A stretch of DNA of 13,299 nt from an uncultured bacterium (GTDB lineage Bacteria; Actinomycetota; Actinomycetes; S36-B12): positions 1 to 13,299 of the forward strand of contig CAJAKT010000220.1 in the NCBI GenBank assembly GCA_903940375.1. The letters run 5' to 3'. Under the pieces are notes generated by a model. That model worked only from the letters and a program-made list of their open reading frames with translations, had not been told where the DNA came from and made no database searches. The translations under genes and the position numbers were made by a program. Shown in pieces: positions 1 to 8,304 of the stretch; the first letter of the stretch is position 1, and each line of letters begins with the position of its first letter.

Positions 1-1956
1 GTCGCCGCGACGCTCCATCTCAACGGTCGTTGCGCCGGTGGCGGCGATGAGATCGCGGGGCGGCACGTAGACGTTGTTGTGGCGACCGAGGTAGCACGGG
101 TCGTGGTAGGTGACCGTCTGGTCGACGGGAGCGACCGGAGTGAGGCGCCCTGCCTTCACCAAGTCGTTGAGCAGCTCGGTGTGGTGCACGACCTCGTAGT
201 TGCCGCCGAGCTGCGGGTACTCGCGCTTGAGCGTGTTGAGGCAGTGGGGGCACGTCACGACGATTTTGCCGGCCTTGACCTCGTTGAGGACCTCGACGTT
301 CTGCATGGCCTGCATCTGGAAGAGGAACTCGTTGCCGGCCCGCCGAGCCGGGTCACCGGTGCAGGTCTCGCCCTCGCCGAGCACCATGAAGGACACCCCA
401 GCGATGGTCAGCAGTTCCGCAACGGACTTCGTCGTCCGCTTGGCGCGATCCTCGAATGCGCCCGCGCAACCGACCCAGAAGAGGTACTCGACGTCGTCGG
501 GGATGGTGTCCTCGCCGTCCATGCCGAAGACGCGGACATCGAAGTCGACCTCGGAGATCCAGTCCATCCGGCCCGAGGCGTTCATGCCCCACGGGTTGCC
601 CTTGGTCTCGAGGTTCTTGAACAGTCCGTTGAGCTCGCTGGGGAACTCAGTGGCGATCATGACCTGGTTGCGGCGCATGTCGACGAAGTGATCGATGTGC
701 TCGATATCGACTGGGCACTGGTTCACGCACGCACCGCAGGTGGTGCAGGCCCACAGGGCCTCCTGATCGATGATCGGCAACTCGAGGCCCGTGGTGCGGT
801 GGCCGTCGAATGTGTAGCCGTCCTCTGCCGAGTGCTCGCTGCCCTCGCGCGAACCGATGAACGGCCGCTCGACCTGGCCTCGCACTTCCTCGCTGACAGA
901 GGCCAGTGCCTGCTCGTGCATCTCTCCCAGGCCGGGGTGCTCGCCCTTTGCGGCGAGGAGGTACGGCGCCTGCGCGAACATGGTGTCGCGCATGTTCATG
1001 ATCATCAGCTTGGGGCTCAGCGGCTTGCCGGTATTCCACGCTGGGCACTGCGACTGGCATCGGCCGCACTCCGTGCACGCCATGAAGTCGACGTAGTTCT
1101 TCCACGTGAAGTCCGCGATGTGCCCCTTGCCGAACGTGGCGTCATCCGGCGGGTCCTCGAAGTTGACCGGCTCGCCCTTGTAGTAGATGGGCAGCAGCGG
1201 ACCCAGCGCGTTGGGGCGACGCGACGTGTAGACGTTCACCGGTGCCGCGCCGATGTGCAGGTGCTTGGAGTTCAGGACGATGACCAGGAAGACCAGCACA
1301 ACCGCGATCTGCGCCCAGATGCCCGCCGTCTCGATCCACATCAGGGTCGTCTCGCTGAGTCCGGTCAGGAATGACCCGAGCCAGTCGGAGAAGAAGGCAC
1401 CGCTCTCGAAAGGCAGGTTGCCGAGGGCTGACTGAGCCGCGCGGTACCAGAACAGCGTCGCGACGACCAGGAAGATCATGAACAGGATCAGCCAGGCACC
1501 CTTGGTGTGCGACCCGAAGAAACGCGATCCGCGACCCAGGTTGGCGGGGTTGTTCGTCAGGCGCAGGAACGCGAAGATCGCGATACCGACGAGGACCAGC
1601 AGGGCGAACAGGTCCTCGAGGAAGCCGATGATGGGCCAACCGCCGACGACGGGCACGCCGAAGTCGGCGATGAACAGCGCGCCGTAGGTCTCCAGGATGG
1701 TGAGGCCGAGGACGAGGAATCCCCAGAAGGCGAAGACGTGGGCCAGCCCGGGGATGGTCCACTTGAGCAGCTTCTTCTGGCCCAGGACCTCGGTGGCCTC
1801 GGCTGTGACGCGCGCCGTCGGGTCGACGAGGCGCCCGGTCGCGGGCTTGCCGGCCCGCGCGAGCGACACGAGGTACCACAGTCGCTTGCCGGCAAAGGAG
1901 AGGACGAAGACAGTGATGGCGATACCGACGAGGGCACGCAGCAGCATGTGATCCAC
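1..1956 (-). CDS. etfD: EtfD-like membrane Fe-S oxidoreductase (partial, C-terminus off the left edge)
   Basis: This is a membrane-bound iron-sulfur oxidoreductase of the HdrD/Rv0338c type. In Mycobacterium tuberculosis Rv0338c (EtfD) is thought to pass electrons from electron transfer flavoprotein (acyl-CoA oxidation) to the quinone pool; the same role here is inference. The 652 residues in the window show about five membrane helices in the first 235 residues, resembling a nitrate reductase gamma subunit, including GLAHVFAFWGF and NSKHLHI whose histidines could bind haem. Two 4Fe-4S ferredoxin motifs follow (CTECGRCQSQCP from C294, CTTCGACVNQCP from C404). Next comes a CCG-type domain with C497 (WVGCAG), C532 (ETCTGD) and CPHC at 569-572. 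A second CCG domain begins at C621 (YHDPCYLGRHN) and is cut by the window edge. The GTG start at 1956 sits exactly where transcription should begin after a TAGTCT -10 box; the in-frame ATG at 1947 is the alternative. Two long plus-strand frames over this gene are shadows. Confidence 0.88.
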   Translation of the reverse strand, partial: MDHMLLRALVGIAITVFVLSFAGKRLWYLVSLARAGKPATGRLVDPTARVTAEATEVLGQKKLLKWTIPGLAHVFAFWGFLVLGLTILETYGALFIADFGVPVVGGWPIIGFLEDLFALLVLVGIAIFAFLRLTNNPANLGRGSRFFGSHTKGAWLILFMIFLVVATLFWYRAAQSALGNLPFESGAFFSDWLGSFLTGLSETTLMWIETAGIWAQIAVVLVFLVIVLNSKHLHIGAAPVNVYTSRRPNALGPLLPIYYKGEPVNFEDPPDDATFGKGHIADFTWKNYVDFMACTECGRCQSQCPAWNTGKPLSPKLMIMNMRDTMFAQAPYLLAAKGEHPGLGEMHEQALASVSEEVRGQVERPFIGSREGSEHSAEDGYTFDGHRTTGLELPIIDQEALWACTTCGACVNQCPVDIEHIDHFVDMRRNQVMIATEFPSELNGLFKNLETKGNPWGMNASGRMDWISEVDFDVRVFGMDGEDTIPDDVEYLFWVGCAGAFEDRAKRTTKSVAELLTIAGVSFMVLGEGETCTGDPARRAGNEFLFQMQAMQNVEVLNEVKAGKIVVTCPHCLNTLKREYPQLGGNYEVVHHTELLNDLVKAGRLTPVAPVDQTVTYHDPCYLGRHNNVYVPPRDLIAATGATTVEMERRGD

Positions 1957-1962
1957 GGGCCG

Positions 1963-1968
1963 AGACTA
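1963..1968 (-). promoter_or_regulatory. Candidate -10 box for the EtfD-like gene (leaderless)
   Basis: On the minus strand TAGTCT fits the actinobacterial TAnnnT -10 pattern. Six bases (CGGCCC) separate it from the GTG at 1956, which places +1 on the start codon. No convincing -35 box is visible 16-18 bases upstream, and there is no Shine-Dalgarno sequence ahead of either possible start. Leaderless transcription is inferred from spacing alone. Confidence 0.4.
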
Positions 1969-2018
1969 TCGCTTGTTGGATGCCCTAGTACCTTCGACGC
2001 CCGGGCGGTGAGGTGCCT

Positions 2019-2024
2019 TACCAT
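2019..2024 (+). promoter_or_regulatory. Candidate -10 box for the membrane protein gene (leaderless)
   Basis: TACCAT fits TAnnnT and is followed by exactly six bases (CTGTGG) before the ATG at 2031, so +1 would fall on the start codon. A weak -35-like TTCGAC lies at 1993-1998 but with a long 20-base spacer. No Shine-Dalgarno sequence stands at a normal distance from 2031. The arrangement mirrors the divergent gene on the other strand. Confidence 0.4.
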
Positions 2025-2030
2025 CTGTGG

Positions 2031-3854
2031 ATGAGTACCAGGCGAAGCGTGGCACTCGAGGCCGCTGCTGCCGCCGCGATATCGCTCGCACTTGCTCTCG
2101 TCGTGATCGGGCCCGTCCTGCCGCTGCTGAACAGCAGCTGGTTCACCGCGGACATGCTCGCTCAGTACGTCACCACGGATGCATGGTCGATTGTCAGCTT
2201 CGCTCCCACGACCCACTACGGGTTCCCGCTGGGGCTTGACTACAACTTCTTCCCCAATGGTGATGGTCTGGAGAATGCGCTCACGCACGGTCTCAACATG
2301 GTCGCGGGGGCGCCGTTCGGTGGGGTGAATCTCTTCGTCCTGCTGTCCTACCCACTGGCTGGTGCACTGGCCCTGATACTCGTACGTCTGACTCGCCTGT
2401 CCGGCCCGTTGGCAGTCGCATTCGCAGTCGCCATTGCGATGCTGCCGTTTCACTGGATCCGGTCCCTGCCCCACGCCTACATCAGCACGACGGTCTCGAT
2501 GCTCTGCGGCCTGATCCTGGTCTTACTCGTGGCCTCCGGGCGGCTGATGCCCCTGTTGAGCAGGTCCCGAGGCCGCCGCCGGGCTGCCGTCGTCGGCGGC
2601 CTGGTCGTGCTGGTGATGATCTGTGCCTGGTCTGGGGTGTACTACGCCGCATTCACGATCATCCTCGGCCTGGCAGCGCTCGTGCTGCGCTTCGCCAAGG
2701 GCGACCGTGCTCGGGCACTGGCACTTGCGTCACTGCCACTTGCCGCGATCGCGGTGCTGGCCGCGCTCGGGCAGGCGCTCCTCGTCGTTACGCGCGGCGG
2801 CGACGTTGTTCTACAGCCCAATGCCGAGCGTCTCCCGATCGAGTCGTTCACCTATGCCGGGTCACTGGTCTCCGCGTTGATCCCGGGTCCGCTGTCGATC
2901 TTCACCGGGTATTCGGAGTGGCTCACGTCGGTCTTCGCCGATGCACCGGAGCTTGAGAACCTGTCGGCGGGAAACTTCGGGACGGTCGTCACGTCCGCTG
3001 CGCTCGCAATCTTCCTGGTCACGCTCCTGATGCGATCCCGACGTGGGCAGGCGGTGAGTCCGCCTGATCCCAGCGGGATCACTCCTGGCGTGATCGCCTG
3101 GCTCATCGGGGCGACCCTGGTCTTCTTCATCCCCTGGGGTCTCAACTTCGCCTTCGCGGTTCTCGTCACCCCGCAGATCCGTTCGTGGAACAGGCTCCTT
3201 CCGGCGCTGCTGGTGCTCTTCATTCTCGGAGCCGCCACCGTTCTACGGGATGCCTCCTGGGTGCGGTCACCTCGCGCATCGTTCTACGCAGCCTGCTTGG
3301 TGGTCCTTCTCGTCGTCTTTGATGTCGTCGTACCCACGGCCGCCAGCTTCGTGGCGACCGTCCGTATCTACACGGATACGACGGAACGAGCCCGGGTCTA
3401 CGCGTCCGACGTCAATGCGGCCATCCCCGGCGACTGCGGGATTCTGCAGCTTCCCATCAACACTTTTCCCGAGCCCGATGTTGTGTTTGGCAAGCAAACG
3501 GGGTACGAGCCGTTATGGCAGAGCCTCACCAACCCTGAGAAGCGCTGGAGCTATGGGGCTATCAAGGGCACGTCCGCCTCAGCGTGGCAGGACCGGATTG
3601 ACGGCGCTCCAACGAACGAGCAGATCGATGTGATGCAGCTCGCGGGCTTCTGTGGCATTCATCTGGATCGCACATCGGTTGCCCCGGCGGAGGCCACGGC
3701 AATCCAGCGTGACCTCACCGAGCGGCTGGGTGACCCTGTCGCGATCGAAGAGACCGAGGGTTGGCTCACCTGGCGTTTGCCGGCCCCTTCGCTGGTAACG
3801 CCACCTTCGCAGTGGCCGTCGGATGTCCGAGAGTTCTTCGGCGTCGCAGGCTGA
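2031..3854 (+). CDS. Polytopic membrane protein, GT-C glycosyltransferase-like, function unassigned
   Basis: A 607-residue integral membrane protein with roughly ten helices between residues 10 and 445, followed by a soluble C-terminal domain of about 160 residues that is probably extracytoplasmic. Visible features are an acidic first outer loop (WFTADMLAQY, 38-46; YNFFPNGDG, 71-79), an Arg/His-rich segment (HWIRSLPHAY, 141-150), RSWNRL before a late helix (384-389), and LQLPINTFPE in the tail (472-481). From memory, the RxWNR and FQLPxxxFPE patterns recur in uncharacterised bacterial membrane proteins annotated as sugar transferases, so a role in building a cell-surface glycan from a lipid-linked sugar is plausible but unproven. 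Two tail cysteines (C469, C541) could form a disulfide. The ATG at 2031 is preferred to the in-frame GTG at 2013 because of the -10 box spacing and because the hydrophobic N-terminus then begins normally. Its stop lies four bases from the convergent hutH stop. Confidence 0.75.
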   Translation: MSTRRSVALEAAAAAAISLALALVVIGPVLPLLNSSWFTADMLAQYVTTDAWSIVSFAPTTHYGFPLGLDYNFFPNGDGLENALTHGLNMVAGAPFGGVNLFVLLSYPLAGALALILVRLTRLSGPLAVAFAVAIAMLPFHWIRSLPHAYISTTVSMLCGLILVLLVASGRLMPLLSRSRGRRRAAVVGGLVVLVMICAWSGVYYAAFTIILGLAALVLRFAKGDRARALALASLPLAAIAVLAALGQALLVVTRGGDVVLQPNAERLPIESFTYAGSLVSALIPGPLSIFTGYSEWLTSVFADAPELENLSAGNFGTVVTSAALAIFLVTLLMRSRRGQAVSPPDPSGITPGVIAWLIGATLVFFIPWGLNFAFAVLVTPQIRSWNRLLPALLVLFILGAATVLRDASWVRSPRASFYAACLVVLLVVFDVVVPTAASFVATVRIYTDTTERARVYASDVNAAIPGDCGILQLPINTFPEPDVVFGKQTGYEPLWQSLTNPEKRWSYGAIKGTSASAWQDRIDGAPTNEQIDVMQLAGFCGIHLDRTSVAPAEATAIQRDLTERLGDPVAIEETEGWLTWRLPAPSLVTPPSQWPSDVREFFGVAG

Positions 3855-3858
3855 TCCG

Positions 3859-5376
3859 TCAGCTGGCTGGCGCGGCCAACGAGCGATCCCAAACAAGTTC
3901 CGTAGCCGCTTCGAGTTCGGGAGCCAGGAAGCGATCGGGTCCGGGTCCGGGCACCGTCTCGCGGAGGCGGGCGATCGCGGCGGCCGTCGCCGGGGCGGGC
4001 GTCAGGGGCGCGCGTAAGTCGATTGCGCGGGCCGAGGCAACCAGCTCGATGGCGAGGATGTCTGCGAGGTTGGCGATCGCGAGCCGGAGCTTGCGCGCGG
4101 CATGCCACCCCATCGACACGTGGTCCTCCTGCATCCCTGAGCTTGGGATCGAATCGACGCTGGCCGGGACCGCAAGCCTCTTGTTCTCGCTGACGAGTCC
4201 GGCCTGCGTGTACTGCGCGATCATCAGACCGCTGTCGACACCCGGGTCATCCGCGAGGAACGGCGGCAGGCCATGGCTGCGGTTCTTGTCGAGCATGCGA
4301 TCGGTCCGTCGCTCTGCCATCGACCCGAGATCGGCTACCGCGATGGCGAGGAAGTCCAGGACGTAGCCGACGGGCGCACCGTGGAAGTTGCCGTTGCTGG
4401 AGATGGTCCCGTCGGGAAGCACGACTGGGTTGTCGATGGCGGCCTGCAGTTCGCGGCCGGCGACCAGGCGTGCGTGCGTGATGGTGTCGCGGACGGCGCC
4501 GGTGACCTGCGGTGCGCAGCGCAGTGAGTAGGCATCCTGCACCCGGTCGTCGCCCACCTTGTGCGATGCGACGATCTCAGAACCCGCGAGGAAGCCGAGC
4601 ATGTTGGCGGCGCTGACCGCCTGACCGGGATGGGGACGGAGTTCGGTATGCAGGTCGGCGTGGAAGACGGCATCGGTGCCGAGGAGTCCTTCGACGCTCA
4701 TCGACGCGGTCAGGTCGGCGACATTGCACAGGTGCTCGAGGTCGTCGATGGCCATGAGCAGCATGCCGAGCATTCCGTCGGTGCCGTTGATGAGGGCCAG
4801 GCCCTCCTTCTCACGAAGCTCGACGGGCTCGATGCCGGCCGCAGCTAGCAGCTGGGGGACAGGCTGCTCGATGCCGTTGCTGTCCGTCGCCCGACCCTCG
4901 CCCATGAGCACCAGGGCGCAATGGGCGAGAGGTGCCAGATCGCCGCTGCAGCCGAGTGATCCGTACTCATGGACGACTGGGGTGATGCCGGCATTGAGCA
5001 GCGCGGCCATGGTCTGAGCGACGAGCGGTCGCGCGCCCGTGCGACCGCTGGCGAGGGTCTTGAGTCGTAGCAGCATCAGTGCGCGCACGACTTCGCGCTC
5101 AACGGGTGCCCCCATGCCGGCGGCATGCGATCGCACGAGTGACCGTTGCAACTGCACGCGGCTCTCTGCCGGGATGTGCCGGTTTGCCAGTGCGCCGAAC
5201 CCGGTTGAGATGCCGTAGACGGGCTCAGGGGAGTTAGCGAGGGCATCAACCTGCGCGCGCGAGGCAGACATCGCGGCGATCGACTCGTCGGAGATCGTGA
5301 CGGTTGCGCCCTCGCGGGCCACGGCAATCACGTCGTCGAGCGTCATTCCGGACGTGCGGATGCTGACTGTCGTCAT
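3859..5376 (-). CDS. hutH: Histidine ammonia-lyase (histidase)
   Basis: Cytoplasmic enzyme of the first step of histidine degradation: L-histidine to trans-urocanate plus ammonia. At 505 residues it has the family's normal length. The electrophilic MIO cofactor forms by self-cyclisation of residues 143-145, here Cys-Ser-Gly in [14 protein letters not shown] instead of the commoner Ala-Ser-Gly; the PROSITE family pattern, as I recall it, allows Cys at this place. Other active-site residues line up with Pseudomonas putida histidase: Y54 (YGISTGFG), N197 (INGTDG), Q280/Y283/R286 (QDAYSLR) and E417 (QED). It is the last gene of the leftward hutU-hutI-hutH operon. Its ATG overlaps the hutI stop in an ATGA, which suggests translational coupling; an AAGG lies 7 bases upstream. 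The stop is four bases from the convergent membrane protein gene. Confidence 0.97.
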   Translation of the reverse strand: MTTVSIRTSGMTLDDVIAVAREGATVTISDESIAAMSASRAQVDALANSPEPVYGISTGFGALANRHIPAESRVQLQRSLVRSHAAGMGAPVEREVVRALMLLRLKTLASGRTGARPLVAQTMAALLNAGITPVVHEYGSLGCSGDLAPLAHCALVLMGEGRATDSNGIEQPVPQLLAAAGIEPVELREKEGLALINGTDGMLGMLLMAIDDLEHLCNVADLTASMSVEGLLGTDAVFHADLHTELRPHPGQAVSAANMLGFLAGSEIVASHKVGDDRVQDAYSLRCAPQVTGAVRDTITHARLVAGRELQAAIDNPVVLPDGTISSNGNFHGAPVGYVLDFLAIAVADLGSMAERRTDRMLDKNRSHGLPPFLADDPGVDSGLMIAQYTQAGLVSENKRLAVPASVDSIPSSGMQEDHVSMGWHAARKLRLAIANLADILAIELVASARAIDLRAPLTPAPATAAAIARLRETVPGPGPDRFLAPELEAATELVWDRSLAAPAS

Positions 5377-6554
5377 GGGCCGACCTTAGGGGCGATGGGC
5401 GCACGCCAGACGCGATCGATGAGATCGACGCCGGGGCGGTAGGCCAGATGGATGTGGCTGGGCGCATTGAGGCTGACCAGATCGGCACGCGCACCGGGGA
5501 CCACTCGGCCGATGTCATCGCGCCGAAGGGCAAGGGCACCGCCGGCGGTTGCGGACCAGACGGCCTCGTCAGGTGTCAGGTGCATGTCTCGCACCGCGAC
5601 GGCGATGCAGAACGGCATGCTCGTGGTGTAGCTCGACCCCGGATTGCAGTCGGTGGCGATGGCGACGACGACCCCGGCGTCGATCATGCGACGGGCATTC
5701 GGATACGGGCTGCGGGTAGAGAACTCGGCGCCTGGCAGGAGAGTGGCCACGGTGTTGCTGGTGGCGAGGAGTCCAAGATCCTCGTCACTTGCGTAGGTGC
5801 AGTGGTCGGCGGATGCCGCGTCGACCTCGACCGCTACCCGAATGCCGTCGCCGTGCTGCAGCTGGTTCGCGTGGATGCGTGGCAGGAGGCCACGCTCCAT
5901 GCCAGCGCGCAGGATCTCTCGGGCTTGGTCGGCGTCGAAGGCACCGCGATCGCAGAACACGTCGATCCAGCGGGCGTATGGCGAGCAGGCGTCGAGCATC
6001 TCGCCTGTGACGAGCGCGACGTAGCCGTCAGGATCGTCGGCGAACTCCGCGGGAACCACATGCGCACCGAGGTACGTGGTCTCGTCCGTGACCTCGCGAG
6101 CAATCCGCAGAGCGCGGGCCTCGTCATCGATGGTGAGGCCGTAGCCGGACTTCGCCTCGAAGGTCGTGACGCCGGAGCGTAGGAACTCAGCTGCGAGGCG
6201 ATTGACGCCTGCGCGCAGGTCATCGTCGCTCGCGGCCCGGGTGTGTGCGACCGTGCTGCGGATGCCACCGGCTGAATACGCCTGACCGGCCATTCGTGCC
6301 GCGAATTCCGGCGCGCGATCGCCAGCGAACACCGGGTGGGCATGGCTGTCGACGAAGCCGGGCAGGAGAGCGCGACCCTCGAGGTCGATCACGGTGTCGG
6401 CCGTGTCGAACTGCGATGCCCGCCCGACCCACGTGATCAGGCCGTTCGCCATGACGACGGCGGCATCCGTGATCAGGCCGACTGGTCCGTCGCCAGCACT
6501 CGGGTCATTGGTGACGAGCGACCCGATGTTCGTCAGCGCGGTGGTGTCAGACAC
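5373..6554 (-). CDS. hutI: Imidazolonepropionase
   Basis: Third step of the Hut pathway: metal-dependent hydrolysis of 4-imidazolone-5-propionate to N-formimino-L-glutamate. The 393-residue product is an amidohydrolase-fold enzyme of normal length. Metal and substrate motifs seen are DSHAHPVF (H71, H73), EAKSGYGL (133-140), GAHVVPAEF (163-171), [11 protein letters not shown] (H228), SADHCTY (H251) and ATDCNPGSS (D302). The GTG at 6554 is chosen because the protein then starts at the expected place ahead of NIGSLVTND. The frame stays open upstream to 6761, but that stretch lies inside hutU and does not resemble the family. The start overlaps the hutU end by 8 bases and the stop overlaps hutH by 4, so the three genes are very likely one transcript. 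Confidence 0.95.
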   Translation of the reverse strand: MSDTTALTNIGSLVTNDPSAGDGPVGLITDAAVVMANGLITWVGRASQFDTADTVIDLEGRALLPGFVDSHAHPVFAGDRAPEFAARMAGQAYSAGGIRSTVAHTRAASDDDLRAGVNRLAAEFLRSGVTTFEAKSGYGLTIDDEARALRIAREVTDETTYLGAHVVPAEFADDPDGYVALVTGEMLDACSPYARWIDVFCDRGAFDADQAREILRAGMERGLLPRIHANQLQHGDGIRVAVEVDAASADHCTYASDEDLGLLATSNTVATLLPGAEFSTRSPYPNARRMIDAGVVVAIATDCNPGSSYTTSMPFCIAVAVRDMHLTPDEAVWSATAGGALALRRDDIGRVVPGARADLVSLNAPSHIHLAYRPGVDLIDRVWRAPIAPKVGP

Positions 6555-8223
6555 CTTCGGTATCCAGCATCGGCACATGCACGTGCCGTTCGCGTGCAAC
6601 GTCGATGGCCTCGTCGTAGCCGGCGTCGACGTGGCGGATGACGCCCATGCCGGGGTCGTTGGTGAGGACGCGTGCGAGCTTCTGCGCGGCGAGCGGAGTG
6701 CCGTCGGCAACGCTGACCTGTCCGGCATGGATCGAGCGCCCGATGCCGACGCCACCACCATGGTGGATCGAGACCCATGATGCGCCGGACGAGATGTTGA
6801 TCATGGCGTTGAGGAGCGGCCAGTCGGCGATCGCATCGGAGCCGTCGAGCATCGACTCCGACTCGCGGTAGGGGGAAGCGACGGAGCCGCAGTCGAGATG
6901 GTCGCGGCCGATCACGATCGGGGCGCTGACCTCGCCGTTGGCGACGAGATCGTTGAAGGCGAGTCCGGCCTTGTCGCGTTCGCCGTAGCCGAGCCAGCAG
7001 ATGCGGGCGGGCAGCCCCTGGAACGCGACGCGCTCCTGCGCCATCGTGATCCAGCGGTGCAGATGCTCGTTGTCCGGGAACAGTTCGAGGACGGCGCGAT
7101 CGGTGCGGGCGATGTCCTTGGGGTCTCCGGAGAGCGCGGCCCAGCGGAATGGGCCCTTGCCCTCACAGAACAGCGGGCGGATGTAGGCGGGGATGAAGCC
7201 GGGGAAGGCGAAGGCGCGGTCGTAACCACCCTTGCGTGCCTCATCGCGGATGGAGTTGCCGTAGTCGAAGACCTCGGCGCCCTTGTCCATGAACCCGACC
7301 ATCGCCTCAACGTGCTTGGCCATCGATGCCTGCGCGCGGTCGGTGAACTCCTCGGGCTTCTTGTCCGCGTATTCGCGCGCATCCTGGATGTCGATGCCTT
7401 CAGGGATGTAGTACAGCGGGTCGTGTGCGGATGTCTGGTCGGTGACGATGTCAATCGGCACGTCACGTCGCAGCAGCTCGGGCAGCAGGGTCGCGGCATT
7501 TCCGACGAGTCCGACGGAGACCGCCTTGCGCTGGGCCTTGTAGGCGAGCACCCGATCGATGGCATCGTCGAGGTTGTCGGCGATCTCGTCGAGGTATCGG
7601 TTCTCGACGCGACGCTGGAGCCGCGTCGGGTCGACGTCGATCATCAGGCAGACGCCCTCGTTCATCGTCACGGCAAGCGGCTGGGCGCCGCCCATGCCGC
7701 CGCAGCCTGCGGTGACGGTCAGCGTGCCGGCGAGCGTTCCGCCGAAGCGCTTTGCCGCCACGGCCGCGAAGGTCTCGTACGTGCCCTGCAGGATCCCCTG
7801 CGTGCCGATGTAGATCCACGAGCCCGCCGTCATCTGGCCGTACATCGTCAGGCCGAGGTGCTCGAGGCGCCTGAATTCCGGCCAGGTGGCCCAGTCGCCA
7901 ACGAGATTGGAGTTGGCGAGGATGACGCGCGGCGCCCACTCGTGGGTCTGGAACACGCCGACCGGCTTGCCGGACTGCACCAGCATCGTCTCGTCGTCCT
8001 TGAGATTGGTCAGAGTGCGCACCATGGCGTCGAAGCTCGCCCAGTTACGGGCGGCCTTGCCGGTGCCGCCGTAGACGACGAGCTCGTCGGGATGCTCGGC
8101 CACCTCGGGGTCGAGGTTGTTCATCAGCATCCGCAGTGCGGCTTCCTGCGGCCAGCCCTGTGCGGTCAGGGTGGTGCCGCGTGCTGCGCGGACGGGGCGG
8201 GGTCCGGACGTGGTCGTGGTCAT
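6547..8223 (-). CDS. hutU: Urocanate hydratase (urocanase)
   Basis: Second step of the Hut pathway: NAD+-dependent hydration of urocanate to 4-imidazolone-5-propionate in the cytoplasm. The 558-residue length is typical. The urocanase signature [16 protein letters not shown] (401-416) contains the conserved Cys409, matching Cys410 of Pseudomonas putida. Other conserved blocks are the glycine-rich [11 protein letters not shown] (50-60), [13 protein letters not shown] (170-182), [12 protein letters not shown] (436-447) and the C-terminal [11 protein letters not shown]. It is the promoter-proximal gene of the leftward hutUIH operon and lies back to back with the IclR-type regulator across 81 bases. 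A weak GGAA lies about 9 bases ahead of the ATG at 8223. The long open frame on the opposite strand (6898-8283) is a shadow. Confidence 0.98.
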   Translation of the reverse strand: MTTTTSGPRPVRAARGTTLTAQGWPQEAALRMLMNNLDPEVAEHPDELVVYGGTGKAARNWASFDAMVRTLTNLKDDETMLVQSGKPVGVFQTHEWAPRVILANSNLVGDWATWPEFRRLEHLGLTMYGQMTAGSWIYIGTQGILQGTYETFAAVAAKRFGGTLAGTLTVTAGCGGMGGAQPLAVTMNEGVCLMIDVDPTRLQRRVENRYLDEIADNLDDAIDRVLAYKAQRKAVSVGLVGNAATLLPELLRRDVPIDIVTDQTSAHDPLYYIPEGIDIQDAREYADKKPEEFTDRAQASMAKHVEAMVGFMDKGAEVFDYGNSIRDEARKGGYDRAFAFPGFIPAYIRPLFCEGKGPFRWAALSGDPKDIARTDRAVLELFPDNEHLHRWITMAQERVAFQGLPARICWLGYGERDKAGLAFNDLVANGEVSAPIVIGRDHLDCGSVASPYRESESMLDGSDAIADWPLLNAMINISSGASWVSIHHGGGVGIGRSIHAGQVSVADGTPLAAQKLARVLTNDPGMGVIRHVDAGYDEAIDVARERHVHVPMLDTEGV

Positions 8224-8258
8224 GGCGTCATTCCATCGGCCCGCTGGCCCGTGCGGAA

Positions 8259-8264
8259 TACGCT
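8259..8264 (+). promoter_or_regulatory. Candidate -10 box for the regulator-Rieske-hutG operon
   Basis: TACGCT fits TAnnnT and would start transcription near 8271, immediately before the operator-like palindrome. A repressor bound at 8272-8292 would then block elongation and autoregulate the operon. No good -35 box is seen. The box overlaps the proposed hutU -10 on the other strand, giving tightly opposed promoters. Confidence 0.3.
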
Positions 8265-8271
8265 GGGGCAG

Positions 8272-8284
8272 TTCAGAGTCTGAA
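8272..8284. promoter_or_regulatory. Perfect 13-bp palindrome in the hut divergent region
   Basis: TTCAGAGTCTGAA is a perfect inverted repeat of two 6-base arms around one central base. A third partial copy of the arm, TTCAGG, occurs at 8293-8298, running into the regulator's Shine-Dalgarno sequence. The position between the two divergent operons suggests a regulator binding site, possibly one half of an extended HutR operator with the adjoining box at 8279-8292. Confidence 0.5.
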
Positions 8285-8292
8285 ATCCGAGA
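8279..8292. promoter_or_regulatory. HutR-box-like operator
   Basis: TCTGAAATCCGAGA matches 12 of 14 positions of TCTGwwATwCCAGA, the motif I recall as the binding site of the IclR-type regulator HutR in the hut cluster of Corynebacterium resistens. It lies between hutU and the IclR-family gene, the expected place. The consensus is quoted from memory; the match itself is read from the sequence. Confidence 0.6.
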
Positions 8293-8295
8293 TTC

Positions 8296-8301
8296 AGGAG
8301 G
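8296..8301 (+). promoter_or_regulatory. Ribosome binding site of the IclR-type regulator
   Basis: AGGAGG is a full Shine-Dalgarno core, but only three bases separate it from the ATG at 8305, shorter than usual. It is the strongest Shine-Dalgarno sequence in the window. It abuts the operator, so a bound regulator would sit just upstream of it on the DNA. Confidence 0.6.
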
Positions 8302-8304
8302 GCC

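Larger units (their letters stand above)
8255..8284 (-). promoter_or_regulatory. Candidate hutU promoter
   Basis: On the minus strand a -35-like TTCAGA (8284-8279) is followed after 18 bases by a -10-like TATTCC (8260-8255). Both boxes depart from consensus (four of six for the -35), as would suit a promoter that depends on a regulator. The -35 coincides with one arm of the palindrome at 8272-8284, so a bound IclR-type protein would directly touch polymerase access. Confidence 0.35.

Noticed and set aside
359..363. CTG in place of CCG in the first cysteine-rich domain of the Fe-S protein as a sign of inactivation
   Set aside because: From memory the actinobacterial relatives (Rv0338c type) also have Cys-Thr-Gly here, so it is probably the family norm, not a lesion.
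79..1374. Long plus-strand open frame opposite the Fe-S oxidoreductase gene
   Set aside because: The opposite strand carries clear ferredoxin and CCG cysteine motifs in one continuous frame. The plus-strand product has no recognisable motif and is typical of antisense frames in high-GC DNA.
2013..2030. GTG at 2013 as start of the membrane protein
   Set aside because: It would add only six residues and places the -10 box TACCAT inside the coding region. The ATG at 2031 fits the box spacing exactly. It is not fully excluded.
3929..3957. Short direct repeat of GGGTCC units near the 3' end of hutH
   Set aside because: It simply encodes PGPGPD in the HutH C-terminus and has no repeat-array character.
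6555..6761. Upstream extension of hutI
   Set aside because: The frame is open to 6761, but the added residues lie inside hutU and do not look like an imidazolonepropionase N-terminus. The GTG at 6554 gives the normal 393-residue length.
6898..8283. 461-residue plus-strand open frame opposite hutU
   Set aside because: It is the antisense shadow of a gene with complete urocanase signatures. It also runs across the divergent promoter region without a start or ribosome site that makes sense.
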